The notes below the pieces were generated by a model, which did no database searches, was not told where the DNA came from, and was given only the letters and a program-made list of their open reading frames with translations. A stretch of DNA of 64,000 nt from the NCBI GenBank assembly GCA_030529855.1, contig JAUMWC010000005.1:1-64000 (forward strand). Direction: 5' to 3'. Below are positions 26,901 to 35,334 of the stretch, piece by piece. This stretch comes from Gemella sp. (lineage in GTDB: Bacteria; Bacillota; Bacilli; Staphylococcales; Gemellaceae). Made by a program: the position numbers and the translations under genes. How positions within the stretch are numbered: the stretch's first letter is position 1; each line of letters opens with the position of its first letter.

Positions 26901-28374
26901 CCCACAAAAAACAGCAACAAGTCTAAGTATAAGAGCTAATGAAAAAGAAGTTGCTGTTAAGAATGGAGATTTAACATTATTAGACTTAGTATACTGGTAC
27001 TGGGGAGACAGTGTAATCTTTGGTGGTAAGGGAGTACTTCAAACGAAAGATGACTATATTGCTTATAAAAATGAAGAAATGAAAGAATACTCTACTGATT
27101 TAGCAGGTGTACTAAATAAAAATAAGAGTGCCTTTAAATGGATAATTGACACAGTAGTAGAAAGAGATCGCCAAGGAGTAAAAACTCTATTATCAGAGAC
27201 TTCTATTAGAGATAAGGATGATGAAAATATAAGTATCCGTGATGAAGATATGCAAAATGGTGATGTATATACAGTAAGGAAAGTATTGAGCTTAAGTATA
27301 GGAGCATCTCATAAGATAACGCCATTACTATCACTTGTAGAAAGTGTTACAGCTAAGGTAGAAGATAAGAAAGAAGTAGAAAAATCTTATAAAGTACCAG
27401 TTAAATTGTTAAACTTAACAACAAGAGAATTATCTATGGGGAATGCAGCTCTTGATTCAGATGCTGATGTAATAGAAAAAGAAGATGGAACTAGAGATAT
27501 AGTATTACACTTTAAGTCTATTCAAATGGGTAGAATGAAAGGTAATATATTAAAACTTGCAGTAGCTAAATCATTAGATGATGCTAAAAATTCAGCTAGT
27601 CTATCGAATGGGATTGTAGTAACATATCATACAGTAGATGGTCAAGAACTTCCTAAATCAATTAGAATTAGTAATATTGGTAAAGATATTAAAGAAATTC
27701 CAGCTCGTGTTTGGGTGGATGCTATGGAAAGAATAGCACAAATGAGTGGAAGAAAAGATGGATCACAACCAGTTATTATCTTATTAGATGGTGGAGACAA
27801 AGTACTTGTTGAAACATCAAAAGGAGAGCCAGTAATATTAGAGGCATTACCAGAAGCCCCGATTCCAAATATCACATCAAAAGGAGAGCCAGTGATACTA
27901 GAAGCAATGCCAGAAGCGCCAGTACCGAATATCACATCAAAAGGAGAGCCAGTAATCTTAGAAGCATTACCAGAAGCAGCAGTTCCAAACATAACATCAA
28001 AAGGAATGCCAGTAATATTAGAAACATTACCAGAAGCGCCAGTTCCAAATATTACATCAAAAGGTGAAGCTTTAGTACAAGAAGAATTACCAACGGCACC
28101 AATCCCAACTGTGACATCAAAAGGTGAATCTGTGGTAAGGGAAGAATTACCGGAAGCGGTATTAGGAACAATAGAAATAAAAGAAAAGAAAAAAGAAGAA
28201 TATAAACCAAAAGTAGTAGAGCGTAAAACAACAAAGAGAGTGGCTTCTACAAGAAAAGAATCAAGTAGAGTGTTACCGAAAACGTCTGCTAGTCAAACTA
28301 ATACAGCAATACCAACAGCTTTATCAGCAATTTTAATAGCGGCAGGATTAATGACTAGAAGAAAAGAAAAATAA
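23902..28374 (+). CDS. LPKTS wall-anchored NEAT / EF-hand / leucine-rich-repeat surface protein
   Basis: A 1490-aa protein. A signal peptide ends near VAQE. Two close copies of a ~80-aa domain follow (about 110-205 and 252-350; shared KNWKKE/QNWKKE, VKEYY(L/F)NGKKLEK, WDG(M/L)FR(V/I)ENKE, DGTEYVYKQPS) plus a diverged third (about 390-490), separated by Thr-rich linkers. A NEAT-like haem-binding domain (about 520-675) contains LEDGEYTIGFSALRADG. The loop DADQDGTVTAEE (703-714) matches the EF-hand calcium pattern. About nine leucine-rich repeats span about 750-976 (LxxLxLxxNxIxxLPxxxF). A 20-aa tandem repeat with KGEPVILEALPEAP and LPKTS (1458-1462) end it. The NEAT-plus-LRR plan recalls IlsA and Shr, haem or ferritin-binding proteins. 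Haem binding here is inferred. Confidence 0.85.
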   Translation: MKNTTFRNKTIVSLVGSSILFIGAGGPIIVAQETSTENVESTTTTVQTSTSSVTTTGTTTTSTTSVPTTTLASTSEAPKTETTTVQSTVTSEAPVPVTTTSNVETKVVIEIADAKIGQNWKKENQIHLSVDTLKFDIVAAEKEVKEYYLNGKKLEKYTDVSIARWDGMFRVENKEAVATWKETGGNEFKLVFNDGTEYVYKQPSTGKEEPAPETTTETTSTTTQTETTTTTTTESTSVSEIPKTVEAPKVENSTIEISSAQVGKNWKKEDQVEFSIDKDKYDIIAINNKVKEYYFNGKKLEKFLEISVDKWDGLFRIENKELVKLWKEAGENELKLVFDDGTEYVYKQPSTTKEEPAPETTTSTTTSTTTQTETTMTTTESSTTTEARVYPDFTIKTAELYSSYGEKLELNLTVIGYQAHTRILKDVDYYEIDGVKRDKSELGRDSEQGKFGIMNQDGVQAWKESKDKVITLVMKDGQKITFSANNTSANEAPKTEETTTTSAPAQTVAPMGPVKRDEYVNPRDLLEKLDKTLADQLEDGEYTIGFSALRADGKVQSSMLEGFFDENVKLVVKDGKKHVEMLNTMFADGLLDFRLQNKDGSWSESTKENYGEPDINNKYKNALFTIPVENVEEEKLGAVLVSYMGGKDTDKGDVSKYARLLINFKTPIYKGFDGYDIPSKAEYTRVNSDRVLNRRLKRNAELDADQDGTVTAEELKDYKGDITIVNDLSDINDTFDDYVYNYSILKNAGPNVNSINISTNKITELPVDAFANATGLKEINLASNGITTLPEDLFKNNPLLEKVQISSNKLASLPSGLFKNNPNIKEIDLSQTGLVGLDKNIFASLPNLERLYLNGNSIAVLPEELFTNNTKLTHLNLDDNGVTKLPTSIGNLVNLQSLSVNNGKLNSLPEEVKNLKNLKVLNLKQNNISQVADEVWQILADNKAAADLSNNNLSKLPVEVLNGKINRLNLSYNNLPVEIKDLTTNPEALGLDPERIGHYFPQKTATSLSIRANEKEVAVKNGDLTLLDLVYWYWGDSVIFGGKGVLQTKDDYIAYKNEEMKEYSTDLAGVLNKNKSAFKWIIDTVVERDRQGVKTLLSETSIRDKDDENISIRDEDMQNGDVYTVRKVLSLSIGASHKITPLLSLVESVTAKVEDKKEVEKSYKVPVKLLNLTTRELSMGNAALDSDADVIEKEDGTRDIVLHFKSIQMGRMKGNILKLAVAKSLDDAKNSASLSNGIVVTYHTVDGQELPKSIRISNIGKDIKEIPARVWVDAMERIAQMSGRKDGSQPVIILLDGGDKVLVETSKGEPVILEALPEAPIPNITSKGEPVILEAMPEAPVPNITSKGEPVILEALPEAAVPNITSKGMPVILETLPEAPVPNITSKGEALVQEELPTAPIPTVTSKGESVVREELPEAVLGTIEIKEKKKEEYKPKVVERKTTKRVASTRKESSRVLPKTSASQTNTAIPTALSAILIAAGLMTRRKEK
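27814..28173 (+). repeat. Six 60-bp tandem repeats in the NEAT/LRR protein stalk
   Basis: Units of 60 nt start at 27814, 27874, 27934, 27994, 28054 and 28114. The coded unit is TSKGEPVILEALPEAPIPNI with small changes; the last two are more diverged. Same KGx6-7LPE style as streptococcal protease stalks and related to the KG...LP stalk of the neighbouring metalloprotease. Confidence 0.92.
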
Positions 28375-28386
28375 TAAATTTAAACC

Positions 28387-28418
28387 ATACTCCGTAGAAA
28401 TTTCTGCGGAGTATTTTT
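28387..28418 (+). terminator. Terminator of the NEAT/LRR gene
   Basis: ATACTCCGTAGAAA / TTTCTGCGGAGTAT, 14-bp stem with one wobble, then T run. Confidence 0.88.
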
Positions 28419-28459
28419 AGAAAATATGAGCAAATTTAAAGTGAAAACGATATCTTTTG

Positions 28460-28468
28460 TGGTATAAT
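28460..28468 (+). promoter_or_regulatory. Extended -10 promoter before the glutaredoxin-like gene
   Basis: TGG-TATAAT with TATAAT at 28463-28468; no good -35. Confidence 0.5.
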
Positions 28469-28500
28469 TTATTTAATATTAGAAATATTTGGAGGGGAAT

Positions 28501-28782
28501 ATGGCAGGATATACTTTATTTTTCAGTGATTTATGCCCGGATACAGCACCTTTCGTAGCTGAATTAAAAGCGCAAGGGATTGAATATGAAGAAGTAAATA
28601 TAACAGCTTCTATGGCTAATCTAAAGAGATTTTTAAAACTTAGAGATACTAGACCTGAGTTCGAAGAAAGAAAACTTTGGGGATTTGTAGGGATTCCAGT
28701 TTTAGTTCAGCCTAATGACACACTTATTTTTGAATTAAACGATTTAAATGGAACAGCTTGTACATTGACCGCAAGACCATAA
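28501..28782 (+). CDS. Glutaredoxin-like small protein
   Basis: A 93-aa thioredoxin-fold protein. YTLFFSDLCPDTAPFVAEL places a single Cys (CPDT) where glutaredoxins have CPYC/CPxC. IEYEEVNITASMANLKRFLKLRDTRPEF is the typical helix-strand region, and GIPVLVQPND gives the cis-proline. The lack of a second Cys suggests a monothiol mechanism or loss of redox activity. ATG 28501 follows GGAGGGG; upstream TTG 28489 overlaps the ribosome site. A terminator hairpin separates it from gdhA. Confidence 0.82.
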   Translation: MAGYTLFFSDLCPDTAPFVAELKAQGIEYEEVNITASMANLKRFLKLRDTRPEFEERKLWGFVGIPVLVQPNDTLIFELNDLNGTACTLTARP

Positions 28783-28790
28783 GAAATTTA

Positions 28791-30212
<1,422 letters not shown>

Positions 30213-30217
30213 AATAA

Positions 30218-30256
30218 AAAAAGGAGTTTGCGATAAAATAGCAAACTCTTTTTATT
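30218..30256 (+). terminator. Terminator of gdhA
   Basis: AAAAAGGAGTTTGC / GCAAACTCTTTTT stem with a 9-nt loop. Confidence 0.85.
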
Positions 30257-30261
30257 TTATC

Positions 30262-30290
30262 TTGACAAGTGAGTAACCACTCACTATAAT
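30262..30290 (+). promoter_or_regulatory. Promoter of the TetR-controlled ABC operon
   Basis: Perfect sigma-A consensus TTGACA (30262-30267), 17 nt, TATAAT (30285-30290). The whole spacer is occupied by operator 1. Confidence 0.9.
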
Positions 30291-30318
30291 ATTAAATATA
30301 AGGTGAGTGGAAACTCAC
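30269..30318. promoter_or_regulatory. Two TetR-type operators O1 and O2
   Basis: O1 GTGAGTAACCACTCAC (30269-30284) lies between -35 and -10. O2 GTGAGTGGAAACTCAC (30303-30318) lies at about +7. Both have arms GTGAGT/ACTCAC with a 4-bp centre, 34 bp apart (about three helical turns). The TetR gene is the third of this operon, so autorepression is expected. Confidence 0.85.
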
Positions 30319-30341
30319 TTAAAATATTAAGGAGAAATAAA

Positions 30342-31061
30342 ATGGAAAAATTAATTGATTTACAAGATTTAAAAAAATCTTTTTCGAATCACCAAGTTTT
30401 AAAAGGTGTAACTTTTGAAGTCTTTTCTGGACAAATTGTAGGACTTATTGGTCCATCAGGTGCTGGGAAATCTACTTTAATAAAAACGTTGCTAGGTATG
30501 GAAAAAGCTGACGGAGGAAAGGCGCTTGTTCTATCTACGCAGATGCCGAATTTAAAAATTTTATCAGAAATAGGATATATGGCTCAATCAGATGCCTTGT
30601 ATGAATCTTTATCAGGAAGAGAAAATTTAGAATTTTTTGGTAAGATGAAAGGAATTGGTAATGAACAGTTAAAAAATGAAATTGTTCACTTTGCTGAATT
30701 AGTAGAATTAACGAATTTTTTAGAAAAACCAGTGTCTAGTTATTCCGGTGGTATGAAGAGAAGATTATCCTTAGCCATTGCTTTACTAGGGAAACCTAAA
30801 TTATTAATTTTAGATGAACCAACAGTAGGGATAGATCCTTCGTTAAGAAGAAAAATTTGGGAAGAGTTAGATATTTTACGAAAAAATAATTGTGCTATTT
30901 TAGTAACAACTCACGTTATGGATGAGGCTGAATTAACAGATAAAGTTGCCTTTTTACTTAAAGGTAACATCATAGCTTTCAACACTCCAGAGGGATTAAA
31001 ATCTGATTATGGTGTTGATACAATAGAAGATGCATTTTTAAAAGCAGAAGGAGTATTATAA
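30342..31061 (+). CDS. ABC-2 exporter ATP-binding protein
   Basis: A 239-aa ATPase. Walker A is GPSGAGKST, signature YSGGMKRR, Walker B LLILDEPTVGIDP, H-loop TTHVMDEAE, with the C-terminal EDAFLKAEG typical of the drug-exporter (DrrA/CcmA-like) group. ATG 30342 follows AAGGAG; the frame extends upstream to 30303, into operator 2. It is first in an operon with a permease (1-nt gap) and the TetR regulator. Likely exports a toxic hydrophobic compound; the substrate is unknown. Confidence 0.9.
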   Translation: MEKLIDLQDLKKSFSNHQVLKGVTFEVFSGQIVGLIGPSGAGKSTLIKTLLGMEKADGGKALVLSTQMPNLKILSEIGYMAQSDALYESLSGRENLEFFGKMKGIGNEQLKNEIVHFAELVELTNFLEKPVSSYSGGMKRRLSLAIALLGKPKLLILDEPTVGIDPSLRRKIWEELDILRKNNCAILVTTHVMDEAELTDKVAFLLKGNIIAFNTPEGLKSDYGVDTIEDAFLKAEGVL

Positions 31062-31062
31062 T

Positions 31063-32169
31063 ATGAGAATTTTAGCAATTGCACAAAAAGTTTTTAGAGA
31101 ATTAATACGCGATAAACGTACTATTGGATTGATGTTTGTTGCACCGATATTAATTATGTGGTTAATGAATACAGCATTTTCAGCTAACACTAAAACAGAA
31201 GTTAATCTAGCAACAGTAGGTGTAGAGACTAAAATAGTTGAAACTATGAAGAATCTTGATAATGTTAGTGTAAATTCATATGAAGATAAAAGTAAGGCTG
31301 AATATGATTTATCTCAAGAAAAAGTAGATGCTATTATTGAAAGTAAAGGCGATAATATATATGATCTTGTATATTCTAACCGTGATGCTAGTAAAACAGC
31401 GATAAGTAAGCAAGTATTTTCTGGGTCTTTAACAAAGGCTGAAGTGGAGAAAGTTGTAGAGGGTGTAAAACAAGTAGCTAAAGCCAATCCATCTTTAGCA
31501 AAGAATTTATCACAGGATAAGCAAGAACCTACGATTAATGAAATTTATAATTATGGTGATGAAAATACAGGATTTATTACAAAAATGATTCCAGTATTAA
31601 TGGGGTTCATAGTATTCTTCTTTGTATTTCTAGTATCGGGTATGGCTCTGTTAAAAGAAAGAACAACTGGAACACTAGATAGATTATTAGCAACACCTGT
31701 TAAACGTTCTGATATTATTTTTGGATATATGTTAAGTTATGGAGTGATTGCAGTACTGCAGACTCTGGTAATTGTAACAGCAACAATATATCTATTGAAT
31801 ATTCAGGTTGTCGGAAGTGTTGCTAATGTAATTTTAGTAAACTTCATACTAGCAGTCGTTGCCTTATCATTTGGATTATTAATGTCTACATTAGCTAAAT
31901 CTGAATTCCAAATGATGCAATTTTTACCAGTAATAGTAATGCCACAACTATTCTTTTCAGGACTTATTCCTTTAGAAAGTATGCCAGGCTGGGTTCAATC
32001 TTTAGCAAAAGTCTTGCCGTTATCATATTCAGGTAACGCCTTAAGTCAAGTAATTTTATGGGGAAGAGGATTGATAGATGTAAGTAATGATTTACTTATG
32101 TTAATTGCTTTTGTAGTTGTATTAACAGTGCTTAATATTATTTGCCTTAAACGTTATCGTAAAGTATAA
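31063..32169 (+). CDS. ABC-2 type permease
   Basis: A 368-aa membrane protein. One N-terminal helix (about 22-40), an extracytoplasmic domain of about 130 aa, then five to six C-terminal helices with FFVFLVSGMALLKERTTGTLDRLLATPVKRSDIIFGYMLSYG, the conserved ABC-2 coupling region. LFFSGLIPLESMPGWVQSLAKVLPLSYS matches the C-terminal family signature (YhgE/DrrB-like). Works with the preceding ATPase; the ATG comes 1 nt after that gene. Confidence 0.9.
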   Translation: MRILAIAQKVFRELIRDKRTIGLMFVAPILIMWLMNTAFSANTKTEVNLATVGVETKIVETMKNLDNVSVNSYEDKSKAEYDLSQEKVDAIIESKGDNIYDLVYSNRDASKTAISKQVFSGSLTKAEVEKVVEGVKQVAKANPSLAKNLSQDKQEPTINEIYNYGDENTGFITKMIPVLMGFIVFFFVFLVSGMALLKERTTGTLDRLLATPVKRSDIIFGYMLSYGVIAVLQTLVIVTATIYLLNIQVVGSVANVILVNFILAVVALSFGLLMSTLAKSEFQMMQFLPVIVMPQLFFSGLIPLESMPGWVQSLAKVLPLSYSGNALSQVILWGRGLIDVSNDLLMLIAFVVVLTVLNIICLKRYRKV

Positions 32170-32177
32170 TATTGGGT

Positions 32178-32804
32178 ATGAATAAGTATAGTTATCCAAG
32201 TTACCAAGAATTATTAGAGAATATATCAATGCCACCAGGTAGGCGAAAAGTAATACTTGCTTGTGTTAAATTATTTTCAAGTCAGGGTTATAATGCAACT
32301 ACAACTGCACAAATATCTGAAGAAGCCGGAGTAAGTCAAGGAACAATTTTCAAATATTTTAAAACCAAGGAAGATATTTTATTAGCTATTTGTGAGTCTA
32401 TGGTTGAATTAGTAGGTATGCCTTTTGTGGAAAAAGTATCTAAATGTAATAATGTTGAAGAGCTGGTTTCTTTTATAGTTAATGACAGGATTGCTTTTGT
32501 AAAATCAAATCAAGAATTGATAAAAATATTTTTCCAAGAAACAATGATTTTACCTGTTTTAAGAAATAAAGTAGAAGATTTATTTAGACAACAAGCTCCG
32601 AAAATAATAGAGGCCTTGAACAAGATATTATTGAATGATGAGAGTCTTGATAATACTTTGACACATGTAGAACAAATAAGAGCTATATTAGCACCATTAT
32701 TCATTTATGGATTTCAAAGGTTTATCCTTGGTTTACCTACAATGGATGAAGAGGCTGATTTGAAGTCAATTGAAAAACAAATATTAAAAGTATTACGTTC
32801 ATAA
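32178..32804 (+). CDS. TetR-family transcriptional repressor of the ABC operon
   Basis: A 208-aa TetR regulator. HTH: RRKVILACVKLFSSQGYNATTTAQISEEAGVSQGTIFKYFKTKEDILLAI. The C-terminal all-helical ligand domain is diverse. Being the last gene of the operon behind two matching inverted repeats (30269-30318), it very likely represses the exporter until a ligand binds. ATG 32178 is preferred to TTG 32172; neither has a strong ribosome site, so translation probably couples to the permease. Confidence 0.9.
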   Translation: MNKYSYPSYQELLENISMPPGRRKVILACVKLFSSQGYNATTTAQISEEAGVSQGTIFKYFKTKEDILLAICESMVELVGMPFVEKVSKCNNVEELVSFIVNDRIAFVKSNQELIKIFFQETMILPVLRNKVEDLFRQQAPKIIEALNKILLNDESLDNTLTHVEQIRAILAPLFIYGFQRFILGLPTMDEEADLKSIEKQILKVLRS

Positions 32805-32843
32805 AATAATACCCTAAAGAAATAAACTTTAGGGTATTATTTT
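32803..32843. terminator. Bidirectional terminator between tetR and the DJ-1 gene
   Basis: AAAATAATACCCTAAAG / CTTTAGGGTATTATTTT, 17-bp perfect stem with A/T tails on both sides; convergent genes meet here. Confidence 0.9.
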
Positions 32844-33399
32844 ATTTTTTATGTAGCATTGCTTTAGCAATTGTGTCACTTGTTTCTTGATCAGTTAGTT
32901 GAGCAAGAAGTGTTAATGAGAAATCTAGTGCTAATCCAGGTCCAGAACCTGTAATCATATTACCATCAACTACAACTGTTGATTCTGAATAAGATTTGAA
33001 GTCCATATCTTTTTCGAATCCAGGGTAGCAAGTTATATTTTTATCTTTTGTAAGTCCAGCTCTATTTAAGATGATAGGAGCTGCGCAAATTGCTGATACC
33101 AATTTACCTGATTCATTCATTTCTTGGTAGAAGTTTATAATTTTATCATTATTTTTTAGGTTTTCTGCTCCTGGCATACCACCTGGTACAAAGATTGCAT
33201 CGTAGTCTAGTATAGATGTAATTTCGTTGATTTTCTTATCTACTAAAATTTTTACATTACGTGAACTAGAAACGAAGTCTGCATTGTTTGCTGAAATTAA
33301 GTCAACTTCAAGCCCACCACGTCTTAATACATCGATAGGTGTAAGTAATTCTATTTCTTCAAATCCGTTATCTGCGAAAACTGCTATTTTTTTAGTCAT
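32842..33399 (-). CDS. DJ-1/PfpI family protein
   Basis: A 185-aa class I glutamine-amidotransferase-like fold. Start KKIAVFADNGFEEIELLTPIDVLRRGG (conserved Glu), FVPGGMPGAENL, and nucleophile elbow VSAICAAPIIL with the conserved Cys, then TCYPGFE. The DJ-1 subgroup has deglycase/glyoxalase III or chaperone activities; the exact activity is open. Second gene of a two-gene operon, 1 nt after the C26 hydrolase. Confidence 0.9.
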   Translation of the reverse strand: MTKKIAVFADNGFEEIELLTPIDVLRRGGLEVDLISANNADFVSSSRNVKILVDKKINEITSILDYDAIFVPGGMPGAENLKNNDKIINFYQEMNESGKLVSAICAAPIILNRAGLTKDKNITCYPGFEKDMDFKSYSESTVVVDGNMITGSGPGLALDFSLTLLAQLTDQETSDTIAKAMLHKK

Positions 33400-33400
33400 A

Positions 33401-34132
33401 TTAAAGTCCTCTCTTACATTCCATTACAAAATCTTTAAATAATTTTTGAGATGCTTCGTGTTTGTCTTGAAGTAAGGCTTCTGGGTGCCATTGTACTGCA
33501 AGGATATATTGGCTAGGTATTTCTGATTCTATAGCTTCTATCAAGCCGTCAGAAGCAAATGCTGTTGCTTTAAGATTGATACCTAGAGTTTTAACTGCTT
33601 GGTGGTGAAGGCTGTTGATTGTTGAAGTATCACCAAGTATTTTATTTATTCTAGAATCTTTTGTTGTTTTTACAGTGTGGCTAATATACTTAAGGTGAGT
33701 ATCTTGCCAGTGTTTTATTGGATCAACGTTAACATATTTCATATCTTGGTAAAGAGTCCCACCTAGTGCAACGTTAATTATTTGGAGTCCTCTACAAATT
33801 CCAAAAATTGGTTTTTGTAATTTAAGCATTTCTTTTATAATTTCTATTTCAAAGGCATCTCTTCTTGCTAAGGTTTGTCCTAGTTTAGGATTAGGTTCTT
33901 CTCCGTAAAATAAAGGAGAAACATCTTGTCCACCAGCTAGAAGAAGACCGTCTATTATGTTGGCATATTTTCTTACAGATTCCATATTATTAATTGGTAT
34001 GATAACAGGATCTCCACCAGCTTCGGAGATTGCGTTGATATTATCAGTAGCAGTGTAAGTGATTTGAAGTTTGTTTAACACTTCATATTCATCGTTAATT
34101 TGGTTACTTATTATTCCGATTATGGGTTTCAT
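33401..34132 (-). CDS. Gamma-glutamyl-gamma-aminobutyrate hydrolase family protein (peptidase C26)
   Basis: A 243-aa class I glutamine amidotransferase-type hydrolase. Motifs are LLLAGGQDVSPLFYGEEP, nucleophile PIFGICRGLQIINVALGG, HHQAVKTLG and the His-Glu pair in AVQWHPE. Close to PuuD, which cleaves gamma-glutamyl-GABA, but the true substrate is unknown. The start at 34132 is chosen because AAAGGGAGATGTT precedes it on the minus strand; an upstream extension to 34165 runs into a palindrome. Leads the operon with the DJ-1 gene. Confidence 0.88.
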   Translation of the reverse strand: MKPIIGIISNQINDEYEVLNKLQITYTATDNINAISEAGGDPVIIPINNMESVRKYANIIDGLLLAGGQDVSPLFYGEEPNPKLGQTLARRDAFEIEIIKEMLKLQKPIFGICRGLQIINVALGGTLYQDMKYVNVDPIKHWQDTHLKYISHTVKTTKDSRINKILGDTSTINSLHHQAVKTLGINLKATAFASDGLIEAIESEIPSQYILAVQWHPEALLQDKHEASQKLFKDFVMECKRGL

Positions 34133-34148
34133 AACATCTCCCTTTCTT

Positions 34149-34166
34149 TGAAAATATATTTTCAAT
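34149..34166. promoter_or_regulatory. Perfect 18-bp palindrome in the C26/DJ-1 operon leader
   Basis: TTGAAAATATATTTTCAA equals its own reverse complement. It lies between the minus-strand -10 box (34186-34191) and the start codon, a typical operator position. Confidence 0.5.
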
Positions 34167-34185
34167 TATTAATATATTAGACTAA

Positions 34186-34213
34186 TTATAAAGAAAAAAT
34201 CATATAAATTCAA
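34186..34213 (-). promoter_or_regulatory. Promoter of C26/DJ-1 operon (minus strand)
   Basis: Read on the minus strand: TTGAAT (34213-34208), 16-nt spacer, TATAAT (34191-34186). Confidence 0.6.
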
Positions 34214-34401
34214 GCAACGGATTGTGAAACTAAACTATAATTTATTAAAGAAAAAAATTTTTATATTTCCTAATGCTTGATATGAAAAGATTGTTAAGTA
34301 TTTGTTAAAAAAATGGCTTATTTTCTTGTTGACTAAGGGGGAGGAAATATATATAATTATTAAAGTATTAACAGAAAAAATAATTTAGAAAAGAGAATCA
34401 A

Positions 34402-35028
34402 ATGATGCTAGTATTAGGTGGAACAGTTGGAAGTGGAAAGTCAACTGTAAGTAAGAGATTATCCGATGAACTGGGTACTAAATTAATGATAGAACCAGTA
34501 GAAGACAACCCGATTTTAGATAAATATTATGATGACCGTAAACGTTATGGTTTCTTATTACAAATTTACTTCTTAAATAAAAGATTTAAGTTAATAAAAG
34601 AAGCTTTTGATAATGATAATAATGTACTGGATAGATCTATATATGAAGATGCATTATTTGCTCTGATTAATCATGAAGATGGAAATATGAGTGAAGAAGA
34701 ATACAATACTTATATTGAACTATTAGATAACATGATGGAAGAGATAGATGGACTTCCTAAAAAATCTCCAGATTTATTAATTTATCTTGATGTAACTTTT
34801 GATAAAATGATGGCTAATATCAAAAAGCGTGGTCGTCCATATGAGCAATGTGAGCCTGGAAGTGATTTATACGATTACTATCAAAGAATGCACAGTAAGT
34901 ATGCAGGATGGTATGAAGCTTACGACAAAGGGCCGAAAATCAAAATTGATATGAATAATTTAGATGTTAATAAAGAAGAAGATTGGCAAATTGTTTTTGA
35001 TCAAATCAAAACTAAATTAAATATCTAG
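34402..35028 (+). CDS. Deoxynucleoside kinase (dAK/dGK family)
   Basis: A 208-aa kinase phosphorylating deoxynucleosides in salvage. P-loop GGTVGSGKST, IEPVEDNPILDKYY, LDRSIYEDALFA (DRS motif), LLIYLDVTFDKMMANIKKRGRPYEQ (lid region) and a conserved YDYYQRMHSKYAGWYEAY. Deoxyadenosine versus deoxyguanosine preference cannot be told. A ribosome site AAAAGAGAA precedes ATG 34402. In many Bacilli two such kinases are adjacent; here only one is present. Confidence 0.9.
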   Translation: MMLVLGGTVGSGKSTVSKRLSDELGTKLMIEPVEDNPILDKYYDDRKRYGFLLQIYFLNKRFKLIKEAFDNDNNVLDRSIYEDALFALINHEDGNMSEEEYNTYIELLDNMMEEIDGLPKKSPDLLIYLDVTFDKMMANIKKRGRPYEQCEPGSDLYDYYQRMHSKYAGWYEAYDKGPKIKIDMNNLDVNKEEDWQIVFDQIKTKLNI

Positions 35029-35035
35029 TAAAAAA

Positions 35036-35066
35036 AAAAGATGTACTCACTTGAGTACATCTTTTT
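35036..35066. terminator. Terminator of the deoxynucleoside kinase gene (probably bidirectional)
   Basis: AAAAGATGTACTCA-CT-TGAGTACATCTTTT with A and T runs on either side. The minus-strand small ORF stops right at its edge. Confidence 0.88.
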
Positions 35067-35169
35067 ATGATAATAAGCTAAAAATTACATAGATAGCCAC
35101 GTTAAGTAGTATAATTCCACCACATGTCCATAGTAAAAGTCTTTTTAATTTTTCGTAATCTAAATTCAT
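35065..35169 (-). CDS. 34-aa hypothetical membrane peptide, possibly part of a longer frame
   Basis: Minus-strand frame MNLDYEKLKRLLLWTCGG then IILLNVAIYVIFSLLS: one hydrophobic helix at the C-terminus. It ends at the shared terminator, which supports a real gene. The same frame stays open upstream to about 35290 and encodes another hydrophobic segment but has no ATG, GTG or TTG. An AAAAAGGAG ribosome site lies about 34 nt upstream and serves a GTG (10-codon) frame whose TGA overlaps this ATG (ATGA). No family recognised. Confidence 0.4.
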   Translation of the reverse strand: MNLDYEKLKRLLLWTCGGIILLNVAIYVIFSLLS

Positions 35170-35290
35170 TTTTGTATTATGCGAAACAAGAGTTTCACAA
35201 AACTCCTTTTTAAATAGTGTATAGTTAAATAATAGTATATTTATTGTAATAAGTAAAATAATAATATTAGATGCTAGAAAAGAAAAAGTA

Positions 35291-35299
35291 TGTTATAAT
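35291..35299 (+). promoter_or_regulatory. Extended -10 promoter of ychF
   Basis: TGT-TATAAT, TATAAT at 35294-35299; -35 weak. Other than this, the minus-strand frame and the terminator, 35029-35334 holds nothing I recognise. Confidence 0.55.
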
Positions 35300-35334
35300 A
35301 TTTTAGATTAATTTAAAATTTTAGGAGAAATAAA

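Noticed and set aside
27814-28173. Six 60-bp repeats considered as a CRISPR array
   Set aside because: No spacers: the units are directly contiguous and encode an in-frame protein stalk.
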